Shown here: positions 24,266-31,639 of the stretch, piece after piece
Layout: every line of letters starts with the position of its first letter
How positions within the stretch are numbered: the stretch's first letter is position 1
Source of the DNA: Bacteroidota bacterium
Lineage (GTDB): Bacteria > Bacteroidota > Bacteroidia > Cytophagales > Cyclobacteriaceae
Assembly: GCA_013285945.1 (NCBI GenBank)
Contig: JABDGP010000015.1
Coordinates: forward strand, 1 to 50,772
Reading direction: 5' to 3'
DNA length: 50,772 bases
The notes under the pieces: model-generated
What the model was told of the DNA's origin: nothing
The model's input: only the letters and a program-made list of their open reading frames with translations
The model's database searches: none
Position numbers and translations under genes: made by a program

Positions 24266-26902
24266 TCAATTGTCGGAGAAACGAACTGAGAGATTTGTGG
24301 AGATGCCAATACGAAAACCGTTGTTGACATAATTTCCGTTTTGGAAAGAAGTTGCAAACTCCAATCGGAACAACCGCAGAATTCCGTTAAGACCGTAGCC
24401 CAACTCAGTATAATTTCCTGATGATGGCGTAGCTAAGTAATTCACAAAGAAATTTTCAGACAACCCCAACATCCTCACTTTAGGAATTCGTGTGAACAGG
24501 AATTTACGGAAGTTGTAGTGGACGTTGGCCGATAAATATTTATCACGTGTGCTGTACTTGTAATAGTCAAGCAATCGGAAACTCCCGGCAGGATCGGTGG
24601 TCATGAATGGAGTAAGGTTGCCGGTGAAATGTTTGTAGTCCATGAAGTACATGGATTTTGAATTCAGAAATTTTCCGGCCTTTATATTGATATCCAGTAA
24701 GCCGCGAATCCCCATGCGAATATCTTGACGGACTCCCGCTTCAATCAAATCATAATTTACATCGCTGCCAAATAAATTAGCGAACCCTTTGCGATAATCA
24801 AGAGTGAAGATGGGCGATGAACGATCCGCACGGTATTTATTTCCATTGCGAATGCGATACTTCTGCCACGGCCTCGCTTCGAAGCCAATTGCGCCGGTGA
24901 ATGCGGTGTTATCGGCAAAGCCGGTGTTATCAAGCTCAGCATTCACCGGTGCGTTTACGGTGTAACGATCTTTACTTCTATCATTAAATGAATAAGTCGT
25001 ATTGTTAAACAACTGATGTCGTCTTGCTAACGACCACTGAGACCGAATGGAGTATTTGTCGCCGAAACGTTGCCGGTAATTCAAATCGATAAAATCACGT
25101 TCATAAATCTTCATCCAGTTTTGTCCTTGAAACAGTGTAGTGAATGTATTTACAAAAGGATGTATTGGCTCTTCACTATTAAATTGTTGAATGTATCTTC
25201 CTCCGCTCAGCGTTACGCGCGAAGTGCGAGTACGATAATCCGCTCTCAAAAAACCGGTGAGCTTTTCTCGTGCAAAGGCATAGCGAAAAACCGGACTAAT
25301 CTCGAGCCGTCTTGTCTCGGGTCTTTTTTCTTTATTGACTGTGTCACGTTTCACCCAACGTTTATAGTAACTCAAGCGATAGATTGCATTAACACCTTCC
25401 ACAGTATTAAACCCTCCCCATGGACTATGAATTTCAAAACTTGAAGTTTTATTAAGTGAATAACTATTCCCAGTTAAAATATCTGGAATTTGAAATCCTT
25501 TGCTCTTGCCTTTTCTGCGCGACCTAAGTGTGTCACCTTCGTCGCGTTTGCGTTGTACTTCGCTGATACTGTCTGTTTTTTTATAACCACGCACTTCTTC
25601 TTTGTCGAGCGGAGCTGGCCGAATGGTTGTCCAGAACGTAGAATCTTTTTTATACGCTGTGGAGTCCACCGAGTATTTGGATTCAGAGATCACATCTGGC
25701 TCTTTCTGTTGCTGGCGTTCGGTCTTTTCGTAGGCTTTCGCCAATTGTTTCAATTCTTTGTTGGTGATTTCTTTGCCGTTCTCCAGCCTTTCTTTCAGCT
25801 GTTGATTTTTTTGACTGAATTGTTTTTTTACTTTTTTCGCTTCTTCCTTTTCTAATTTTTCATCGATTACTTGCATTTCTACAGGAAGAGCAGGATTAAG
25901 CTGGATTTTATAACCTGTTACTGTGGCGAGATAGGAACCCTCAAAATCAAACCCAAAAACTTTTCCACTTACTACAGCTTGCTGCGAAATAGGCATCCAG
26001 GCTTTGTCTTCGATGGAGTTATAAATCTGCTTCACTGAAAAGCGAATACCCAACTTGGTGGCCTTAAGATCGAGACTGTGAATGCTCCACCAGTTTTCTA
26101 CGATTGAGATTTCGCCGTCAAAAACATTGTCGCCTCGCGAGCGCGGGATGACTTTTATTTTGCTGATGTCGTAGTTGCCGTCTTTAAATGTGCCCAAGTA
26201 CTCAAACTTATAATAAGAAAAAGCTTTGGGTGAAAGAGGAGAAACAGTCTCGGCGATTTCGGGCTGATAAAAACTTCCGAAGATATAACTATTGGGCGAT
26301 GCACTACGGTTGGTGCCACTGGTGTACACAGCAATAATTTTCTCTTCAAATTTATTAGGCCGGGTGTATTTAATGGCGCTTACCGATTCGGTAATAAACA
26401 GCCGGTCTTTTGTGATTCCCTCTTTCTCCAACATTTTCTTCGCCAGCCATGGATAATCCTTTAGTTTGCCTTTGCCTTTGATATACACATGAGCAGAGTA
26501 GCCGTCGACTTGTTGAATGTGGTACTTTGCTTTGGCAATGGCTTTGCGCATGATGGTGTAAGCTGGGTCTTCTTTAGATGCTTTCACCGTCACGGTCTGC
26601 AGCAAAATGGTTTGGGGTTTTAAGGTGATATTGATTTCCACAAAATCGGTACCGACATCCACAATGCGAGTCACCGATTCATAGCCGAGGAATTTGAAAA
26701 TCAGTTCGTATTGAGCTGGCGGAAGTGCGATTTCATAATTGCCATTGAGATCAGTGGAAGCGCCTGAGCCGGTTTGTTTGATGTAAATAGAGGCGTATGG
26801 TAGGCCATTGCCGTCATCGCTCTTTACAATTCCTTTGATCCCACCACCATAGGAGGAGAGGAAAATAAAATATAAAGCCGGACTCAGTAGAATTCTCTTC
26901 AT
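24266..26902 (-). CDS. DUF5686 outer-membrane protein with carboxypeptidase-like regulatory domain
   Basis: An 878-residue protein. After a short signal peptide (cleavage probably near residue 20) comes a carboxypeptidase-D regulatory-like domain (about 22-95: GIKGIVKSDDGNGLPYASIY, LNGNYEIALPP), then the DUF5686 region with PAYTIMRKAIAKAKYH. The second half looks like beta-strands ending in an aromatic-rich C-terminus, consistent with an outer-membrane barrel. Between about 335 and 480 there is a highly charged insert with a K/E/Q-rich coiled-coil stretch and a Ser/Asp/Arg-rich part. Such proteins are common in Bacteroidota and of unknown function. The start is an ATG at 26902. Confidence 0.85.
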   Translation of the reverse strand: MKRILLSPALYFIFLSSYGGGIKGIVKSDDGNGLPYASIYIKQTGSGASTDLNGNYEIALPPAQYELIFKFLGYESVTRIVDVGTDFVEINITLKPQTILLQTVTVKASKEDPAYTIMRKAIAKAKYHIQQVDGYSAHVYIKGKGKLKDYPWLAKKMLEKEGITKDRLFITESVSAIKYTRPNKFEEKIIAVYTSGTNRSASPNSYIFGSFYQPEIAETVSPLSPKAFSYYKFEYLGTFKDGNYDISKIKVIPRSRGDNVFDGEISIVENWWSIHSLDLKATKLGIRFSVKQIYNSIEDKAWMPISQQAVVSGKVFGFDFEGSYLATVTGYKIQLNPALPVEMQVIDEKLEKEEAKKVKKQFSQKNQQLKERLENGKEITNKELKQLAKAYEKTERQQQKEPDVISESKYSVDSTAYKKDSTFWTTIRPAPLDKEEVRGYKKTDSISEVQRKRDEGDTLRSRRKGKSKGFQIPDILTGNSYSLNKTSSFEIHSPWGGFNTVEGVNAIYRLSYYKRWVKRDTVNKEKRPETRRLEISPVFRYAFAREKLTGFLRADYRTRTSRVTLSGGRYIQQFNSEEPIHPFVNTFTTLFQGQNWMKIYERDFIDLNYRQRFGDKYSIRSQWSLARRHQLFNNTTYSFNDRSKDRYTVNAPVNAELDNTGFADNTAFTGAIGFEARPWQKYRIRNGNKYRADRSSPIFTLDYRKGFANLFGSDVNYDLIEAGVRQDIRMGIRGLLDINIKAGKFLNSKSMYFMDYKHFTGNLTPFMTTDPAGSFRLLDYYKYSTRDKYLSANVHYNFRKFLFTRIPKVRMLGLSENFFVNYLATPSSGNYTELGYGLNGILRLFRLEFATSFQNGNYVNNGFRIGISTNLSVRFSDN

Positions 26903-26951
26903 TTTCTATTTCGCCATAGACGCAAAACTGCTGATAAAAGTTGTATAGAAA

Positions 26952-27524
26952 TTATTTGTAGAATCCCTTAGAGTGGATCATTTGCTCGACCGCTTCAGGA
27001 ACGAGGTAACGTATGGATTTATTGTTCTTGATACATTGCCTGATGTAGGTCGCCGAAATGTCAAAGAGTGGAGCATCGATCATTTTCACATGCTCATGAC
27101 TTTTTAAACTTGAATTTGTTACACGAGGCCGTGGATAAACATAAAGGCCATACTGGTTTAATATCTCTTCGTAGTTTTTCCACTGGGTGAAATTTTCCAG
27201 ATTGTCCTCACCCAGAATTACTTTGAACTCTTTGGCAGGATGTTTCTCATGCAAATGAGCTAACGTATAGATGGTATAGCTTGGCTTAGGAAGGTGAAAT
27301 TCTGCATCGCAGGCTTCGAACTTATAATTATCGGCAATCGCAGCTTTGACCATATCATATCTATCAAACTCATGCAATAATCCTTTGCTGGGCTTAAAGG
27401 GATTCTGTGGAGAGACTACAAACCAGACTTTTGTCAGATCTGTATTTTCGGCCATAATATTGGCAATTGCGAGGTGTCCGATATGGATCGGATTGAAAGA
27501 CCCAAAGAAGAGACCGATTTTCAT
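26952..27524 (-). CDS. nadD: Nicotinate-nucleotide adenylyltransferase
   Basis: A 190-residue nucleotidyltransferase. GLFFGSFNPIHIGHLAIA near the N-terminus contains the GxFxPxHxGH nucleotide-binding motif, and ISATYIRQCIKNNKSIRYLVP at the C-terminus carries the ISxTxIR motif. It adenylates nicotinate mononucleotide to deamido-NAD in NAD synthesis; nadC lies 1.5 kb upstream in the same direction. The ATG at 27524 follows directly on the gmk stop codon with no gap, so the two are co-translated. Confidence 0.96.
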   Translation of the reverse strand: MKIGLFFGSFNPIHIGHLAIANIMAENTDLTKVWFVVSPQNPFKPSKGLLHEFDRYDMVKAAIADNYKFEACDAEFHLPKPSYTIYTLAHLHEKHPAKEFKVILGEDNLENFTQWKNYEEILNQYGLYVYPRPRVTNSSLKSHEHVKMIDAPLFDISATYIRQCIKNNKSIRYLVPEAVEQMIHSKGFYK

Positions 27525-28094
27525 TTACTTTTTCTTGAACTCATTATAAAGTTCCTGAGCCTTGGCCAGCGATTCATCCAAATGCTCGTTAAGCAAAACG
27601 GCATCAAAGTGATCTTGAAACGACATTTCAAATTTTGCCTTGAACAATCGCCGCGAAAGACTTTCTTCAGATTCTGTGCCGCGATCTTTGAGACGCACCT
27701 TTAGCGCTTCCATGGAAGGCACTTTTACAAAGATGGCAAGTGCTTTATCGCCAAAATATTTTTTTAGGTTAATGCCGCCTTTTACGTCAACATCGAAGAT
27801 CACATTTTTGCCGTGATGCCAAATGCGCTCGACTTCTGATTTTAATGTTCCATAAAAATTCCCGGCATAGACTTCTTCCCACTCGACAAACTCATCGTTA
27901 TCAATTTTATGTTTGAAATCTTCAGGAGTAAGAAAATAATAGTCTTTTCCGTTTTGCTCAGTGCGCCCGCGTTTATCACGTGTAGCTGCCGAAATAGAAA
28001 ACCCTAAGTCTGAATTATTTTGAAGCAAGTGCTTGACGATCGTTGTTTTTCCCGAACCAGAAGGAGCAGAAAAAATAATTGCTTTGCCGGACAT
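27525..28094 (-). CDS. gmk: Guanylate kinase
   Basis: A 189-residue kinase with P-loop [12 protein letters not shown] at 9-20, the GMP-binding segment [19 protein letters not shown], and the [13 protein letters not shown] stretch. It phosphorylates GMP to GDP with ATP. All catalytic parts are intact and the length is normal. The start ATG shares a base with the stop of the upstream anti-sigma gene (TGATG), and the stop abuts nadD, placing this housekeeping gene in the middle of a sigma/anti-sigma operon. Confidence 0.97.
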   Translation of the reverse strand: MSGKAIIFSAPSGSGKTTIVKHLLQNNSDLGFSISAATRDKRGRTEQNGKDYYFLTPEDFKHKIDNDEFVEWEEVYAGNFYGTLKSEVERIWHHGKNVIFDVDVKGGINLKKYFGDKALAIFVKVPSMEALKVRLKDRGTESEESLSRRLFKAKFEMSFQDHFDAVLLNEHLDESLAKAQELYNEFKKK

Positions 28095-28360
28095 CAGGCG
28101 GCTGATGATTTGATCTTCGCTTTAATTTGAGCTACTAAGTCTTCAGGGCAGTCGCCTCCGCAGCATTTGGATTGGAGCAGTTCTTTGATGGCCATGTCAA
28201 GGTTATATTCTTTGTAGCATGGCATGCAATGATCCATATGCTGTTTGAAATAAACCTTTTGCTCGGGTGTTGCCACACCATCCAGTATCGACTGGAGCAT
28301 TTCCATACACGTGGGCTTCTTGCCGTCGGTCTGGAGAAAAGGGTTGGACAGATTTGCCAT
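28094..28360 (-). CDS. Small zinc-finger anti-sigma factor (ZAS/RsrA-like)
   Basis: An 88-residue protein. An N-terminal Cys (PTCMEML) and the sequence HMDHCMPC give the H-x3-C-x2-C pattern of zinc-binding anti-sigma factors; a second cluster [10 protein letters not shown] lies near the C-terminus. No membrane segment is visible, so it should act in the cytoplasm, possibly as a redox-sensing factor like RsrA in which thiol oxidation releases zinc and the sigma factor. The gene follows the ECF sigma gene by 3 nt and overlaps gmk by one base. The redox role is inferred from the cysteines. Confidence 0.82.
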   Translation of the reverse strand: MANLSNPFLQTDGKKPTCMEMLQSILDGVATPEQKVYFKQHMDHCMPCYKEYNLDMAIKELLQSKCCGGDCPEDLVAQIKAKIKSSAA

Positions 28361-28363
28361 AAC

Positions 28364-28954
28364 TTATGCTTTGTTGTAACCCATGGATTGAGCGTACGAT
28401 TTTAATTTCTCTTTTAGCAAATTCCTTGCACGATGCAGCCTGCTGCGAACAGTGCCAATAGGTATATCGAGGATCTTTGCCATTTCTTCGTATTTGAATC
28501 CTTCCAGGTCGCACAAAATAATTACCGTGCGGAAATCAACATCGAGGGAATTGAGTGCGTTGCTGATTTCATCTCCAATCATGTCCTTCAATGACTCCAC
28601 CCGCAAGTCGGGCGTAATCTGCCTGTCAACTTCTTCCGAGTTATAATAAGCTTCAACTTCCTGATAGTCTACCTTCGAAGGCTCTTTGCTCTTCTTGCGA
28701 TAGTCATTGATGAAACTGTTTTTCAAAATGCGGAACAGCCATGCCTTGGCATTAGTTCCTTTCTGGAAAGATTCTATAAAGCGAAATGCCTTCAGATAGG
28801 TGTCTTGCACAAGGTCTTTGGCATCGTCACGGTCGAGTGTAAGCCGGTAGCCAAAGTTGTACATCGAGTGAATGTGAGGCATGAACTCGCCATCGAAAAT
28901 CTCTTGCTTTTCTTTTTCAGAATAATGTTGCCGTGGTGCGTCTTCGAGTTCCAT
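28364..28954 (-). CDS. ECF-type RNA polymerase sigma factor
   Basis: A 196-residue sigma-70 family protein. Region 2 is seen in YRLTLDRDDAKDLVQDTYLK and KAWLFRILKNSFINDYR; region 4 in RTVIILCDLEGFKYEEMAK and IPIGTVRSRLHRARNLLKEKL, a helix-turn-helix for the -35 element. It directs RNA polymerase to a regulon that cannot be read here and should be held by the small zinc-finger protein encoded 3 nt downstream. The longest frame starts at a TTG at 28963; the ATG at 28954 is preferred. A perfect -7 element ends only 6 nt before this ATG, suggesting a nearly leaderless message. Confidence 0.93.
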   Translation of the reverse strand: MELEDAPRQHYSEKEKQEIFDGEFMPHIHSMYNFGYRLTLDRDDAKDLVQDTYLKAFRFIESFQKGTNAKAWLFRILKNSFINDYRKKSKEPSKVDYQEVEAYYNSEEVDRQITPDLRVESLKDMIGDEISNALNSLDVDFRTVIILCDLEGFKYEEMAKILDIPIGTVRSRLHRARNLLKEKLKSYAQSMGYNKA

Positions 28955-28960
28955 GAGGGG

Positions 28961-28968
28961 CAAAAGTA
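28961..28968 (-). promoter_or_regulatory. Candidate -7 element directly upstream of the ECF sigma gene
   Basis: On the minus strand this reads TACTTTTG, an exact TAnnTTTG. It ends 6 nt before the ATG at 28954, so transcription would start around 28956 and the message would have almost no leader. No good -33 TTTG is present. Confidence 0.4.
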
Positions 28969-29013
28969 AGACTTAATTTGAAAAAGAATGACCTAAAAAT
29001 TTGAAAAGAGGGT

Positions 29014-29877
29014 CTATTCAAAAATCTTAAGGCTCAAATCCAAGCTTTTGACAGAATGAGTAAGGGCACCCATCGAGATGTAGTCAACTCCGCATTCGGC
29101 CGTAGCGCGCAATGTCACCTCTGTAATGCCACCACTGGCTTCGGTTTTGCATTTGCCAGAAATCAGTTTCACGGCTTTCGTCATTTCGCTTGTGCTCATA
29201 TTATCAAGCAGGATTATATCTACCGCTTGCGTGTTCAGTGCTTCTTGTACTTCGCGAAGATTTCGCGTTTCTACTTCAATGAGTAGTTTTTTATGTTCGG
29301 CTTTCAAATACTTCACGGCATTACTTACGGCATCGGAAATACCTCCGGCTACATCAATATGGTTGTCTTTTAGCATTACCATGTCATACAATGCGAAGCG
29401 ATGATTTCTTCCGCCACCAATCGCCACAGCCCATTTTTCCATTAGCCGGAAATTAGGTGTAGTCTTGCGTGTATCTATCAACTGAGCGGAAGTCCCATCA
29501 ATGAGCTTGCACAATCGATTCGTATACGTTGCAATCCCGCTCATACGTTGCATGCAATTGAGTACGAGCCGTTCAGTACTTAAGATTGATCTTGCCTTTC
29601 CACGGACTTCGAAAGCAATGTCGCCTTTCACGATAGTGTCTCCGTCTTTTTTGAAGAGAGTCACCTTCAGAGAAGGATCGAATTGGCGAAAAATTTTTTC
29701 TGCCAGCTCTACACCGGCTAAAATTCCGTTCTCTTTTACAAGCAGTTTGGCTTTGGCTTCCTTAGCGGGAGGAATAGTTGACAATGTTGAATGATCGCCT
29801 TCGCCAATATCTTCTGATATTGCCGCTTGAATGAATTGGGCAATTCCAGTTTCGGTGAGGTAAGCCGGACGATTCAT
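29014..29877 (-). CDS. nadC: Nicotinate-nucleotide pyrophosphorylase (quinolinate phosphoribosyltransferase)
   Basis: A 287-residue enzyme of normal length. DIGEGDHST near the N-terminus, the substrate-binding block IDTRKTTPNFRLMEKWAVAIGG and HRFALYDMVMLKDNH, and the C-terminal EASGGITEVTLRATAECGVDYISMGALTHS are all family signatures. It converts quinolinate and PRPP to nicotinate mononucleotide, the substrate of NadD encoded 1.5 kb downstream. Its ATG overlaps the stop of the upstream DUF4783 gene (ATGA), so the two are co-translated. Confidence 0.97.
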   Translation of the reverse strand: MNRPAYLTETGIAQFIQAAISEDIGEGDHSTLSTIPPAKEAKAKLLVKENGILAGVELAEKIFRQFDPSLKVTLFKKDGDTIVKGDIAFEVRGKARSILSTERLVLNCMQRMSGIATYTNRLCKLIDGTSAQLIDTRKTTPNFRLMEKWAVAIGGGRNHRFALYDMVMLKDNHIDVAGGISDAVSNAVKYLKAEHKKLLIEVETRNLREVQEALNTQAVDIILLDNMSTSEMTKAVKLISGKCKTEASGGITEVTLRATAECGVDYISMGALTHSVKSLDLSLKIFE

Positions 29878-30257
29878 TCTTTCACAAAACTCATCTCGTG
29901 AATAAGAAAATCTTTTTCCACTTCTCGCACTCGCATAAGCACATCGTAGCTATCGGTGCCACTCTGATATTTGCCAATGGCGAACTGCAGGCCGCCTTTG
30001 GATGAACCCGTGTGTACAATATTGAAATCGGTAGGAGCGTGTTTTTTAAAAAAATCGCGAAGGACAAATTCTGCCTGCGCCCGGCTATAGGTGTTCACTT
30101 CGCCTTCAAGGTTCAGGTCGACAGAAGTATTGAGGTGCTTTACCAGCTCTTTTGCGTTACCAGCCTTTACGGCATCTTTCATGGGAGCAAAAATGGTTTG
30201 TGACCAACTTTGTAAAACCACCACCAATAGAATTCCAAGTAGAGCTGATCTTTTCAT
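29874..30257 (-). CDS. DUF4783 family secreted protein
   Basis: A 127-residue protein. The signal peptide ends in SWSQ. The mature part (FAPMKDAVKAGNAKELVKHL, ADEFLRDFF-like AEFVLRDFFKKHAPTDFNIVHTG, FAIGKYQSGTDSYDVLMR) has the NTF2/SnoaL-like cone-fold pattern of DUF4783, a family found mainly in Bacteroidota with no known function. It is periplasmic or outer-surface. It overlaps nadC by 4 nt; this pairing may be only operonic convenience. The start is the ATG at 30257. Confidence 0.82.
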   Translation of the reverse strand: MKRSALLGILLVVVLQSWSQTIFAPMKDAVKAGNAKELVKHLNTSVDLNLEGEVNTYSRAQAEFVLRDFFKKHAPTDFNIVHTGSSKGGLQFAIGKYQSGTDSYDVLMRVREVEKDFLIHEMSFVKE

Positions 30258-30273
30258 TTTCTGCTTAATACTC

Positions 30274-30281
30274 CAAAATTA
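30274..30281 (-). promoter_or_regulatory. Candidate -7 element for the DUF4783-nadC operon
   Basis: On the minus strand this reads TAATTTTG, an exact TAnnTTTG. TTTCC lies 19 nt upstream as a weak -33 element. The start would be near 30269, about 11 nt before the ATG at 30257. Confidence 0.45.
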
Positions 30282-30317
30282 TGCCATAGTAATCAATTGC
30301 GGAAATCTATTATTGAG

Positions 30318-31031
30318 CTAGCCGTTTTGAGAAGGATCAATTTTGGAAGATGTAATAAAAGGTGAGGCTTCCTGATTGCTGCGAATTGCCTTTTTGGATA
30401 AGTAAAGCCCAACTACCAGTGATGCGATGGCGCCTGTCCACAACCCCGGAATGTAGGAAAGGAACCAGAAATAATCATATGCGCCATGAAAAAGCGTGGC
30501 AGACGCTAAGCCAACCCACACGAGGTATGATTTTCCTTTTTCACATTTTGCCCGTCCCATGAAATAACCCATAAGTACAGCGAAAGTAGCGTGCGCTGGC
30601 ACAGCTGTGAACATGCGCATGATGCCTGTGGCAATCCCGTTGCTACTGCTCATCACATAAAGTATATTTTCGAGCCCGGCAAAGCCAAGACCAACACTCA
30701 CAGCATATACAATTCCGTCAAAAGGCTCGTTAAAATTTTTGTTGGGGTATAATACCCAGCGCACAAAAATGAATTTGCTGAACTCTTCAATCAGTGCTAC
30801 TAATAAAAAGGCATGGACCGCTTGTTCAGATAAACTTTTTTGGTCGATGGGAATAATTTTATTGATAGGGAAACTGAGAATAAAGGTGATGACCACGCTC
30901 ACCACACCTAGAAAGAAACTCAGGATAACAAGACTAATGGGTTCACGCTCGTACTTGTCTTTAAAATAAATGTAAAGGCCGATGGCGGCACCTGGCGCCA
31001 GAGCGAGTGCAAGAAGAACAAGTGAATTCAA
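30318..31031 (-). CDS. PrsW-family intramembrane metalloprotease-like protein (TTG start)
   Basis: A 237-residue membrane protein with about six to seven hydrophobic segments. The family motifs are clear: ALIEEFSKFIFVRW (EExxK), GLGFAGLENILYV (ExxN), PAHATFAVLMGYF and LFHGAYDYFWF. Bacillus PrsW starts the proteolysis of the anti-sigma factor RsiW, but many homologues have other or unknown targets. The ECF sigma/anti-sigma pair at 28094-28954 is soluble and unlikely to be its target. There is no ATG; TTG at 31031 is the only start that keeps the family N-terminus (LAPGAAIGLYIYFKDKYERE), and the frame is closed upstream by a TAA. Confidence 0.85.
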   Translation of the reverse strand: MNSLVLLALALAPGAAIGLYIYFKDKYEREPISLVILSFFLGVVSVVITFILSFPINKIIPIDQKSLSEQAVHAFLLVALIEEFSKFIFVRWVLYPNKNFNEPFDGIVYAVSVGLGFAGLENILYVMSSSNGIATGIMRMFTAVPAHATFAVLMGYFMGRAKCEKGKSYLVWVGLASATLFHGAYDYFWFLSYIPGLWTGAIASLVVGLYLSKKAIRSNQEASPFITSSKIDPSQNG

Positions 31032-31075
31032 TTTTGAATAGTTATTTTAAAATGAAGCAAAGATTTTGTGCCTGA

Positions 31076-31621
31076 TCAGTTATCAATTACGCTTTCAATC
31101 GATTCCATTTTATCATCACTGTAGGCACCGTCAGTGGCAAATACAATTTTTCCATCGGCATCAAGCACAAAAAAATAAGGAATGTCCTTCCGCTCGAAAT
31201 CAAGAGCGTCCTTGTATTTTTTTAATTCGCCTTTATAAAACAAAATATAGGGGAGCAATTTGGGATCGGTGTTTTTCAACGCCTTTCTTTTGGCTGTGCC
31301 AGTTGCTGCAGCATTAATGCCAGTGAACATAGGTACGAAATAGATGTTGACATCATAACCCAGGCCTACCATCATCCCCGTAGGCTTTTGAATGAACTTG
31401 CTGTAAATAGGACTAAACCAGGTGTTTAGGTCATCTTCCGATTTTTTTGAATAAGCCAAGCCAAGCAATGTGTATTTGCCTTTTATATCCTGAGGCAAAT
31501 TTACTTTCCTGTCGTCAACGGTTTCGGCCACCATATCAGGAAAGGGTTTGCCGATGACTTGTGCTTGTGTTTTTAAAAATAAGGCAACAAAAGACAGAAC
31601 TGTAAAAAACCTTTTGATCAT
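31076..31621 (-). CDS. Secreted thioredoxin-like protein without CxxC
   Basis: A 181-residue protein. The signal peptide ends TQAQ. VIGKPFPDMVAETVDDRKVN and GKYTLLGLAYSKKSEDDLN resemble the start of TlpA/AhpC-type redoxin domains, and DIPYFFVLDADGKIVFATDG resembles their later strands with a cis-Pro position. There is no cysteine in the predicted active-site helix, so it should not be a thiol oxidoreductase. The function is unknown; a binding or scaffold role is possible. It follows the PhoD-like gene by 18 nt on the same strand. The fold assignment is moderate. Confidence 0.6.
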   Translation of the reverse strand: MIKRFFTVLSFVALFLKTQAQVIGKPFPDMVAETVDDRKVNLPQDIKGKYTLLGLAYSKKSEDDLNTWFSPIYSKFIQKPTGMMVGLGYDVNIYFVPMFTGINAAATGTAKRKALKNTDPKLLPYILFYKGELKKYKDALDFERKDIPYFFVLDADGKIVFATDGAYSDDKMESIESVIDN

Positions 31622-31639
31622 GCATCGAAGATAATAAAT

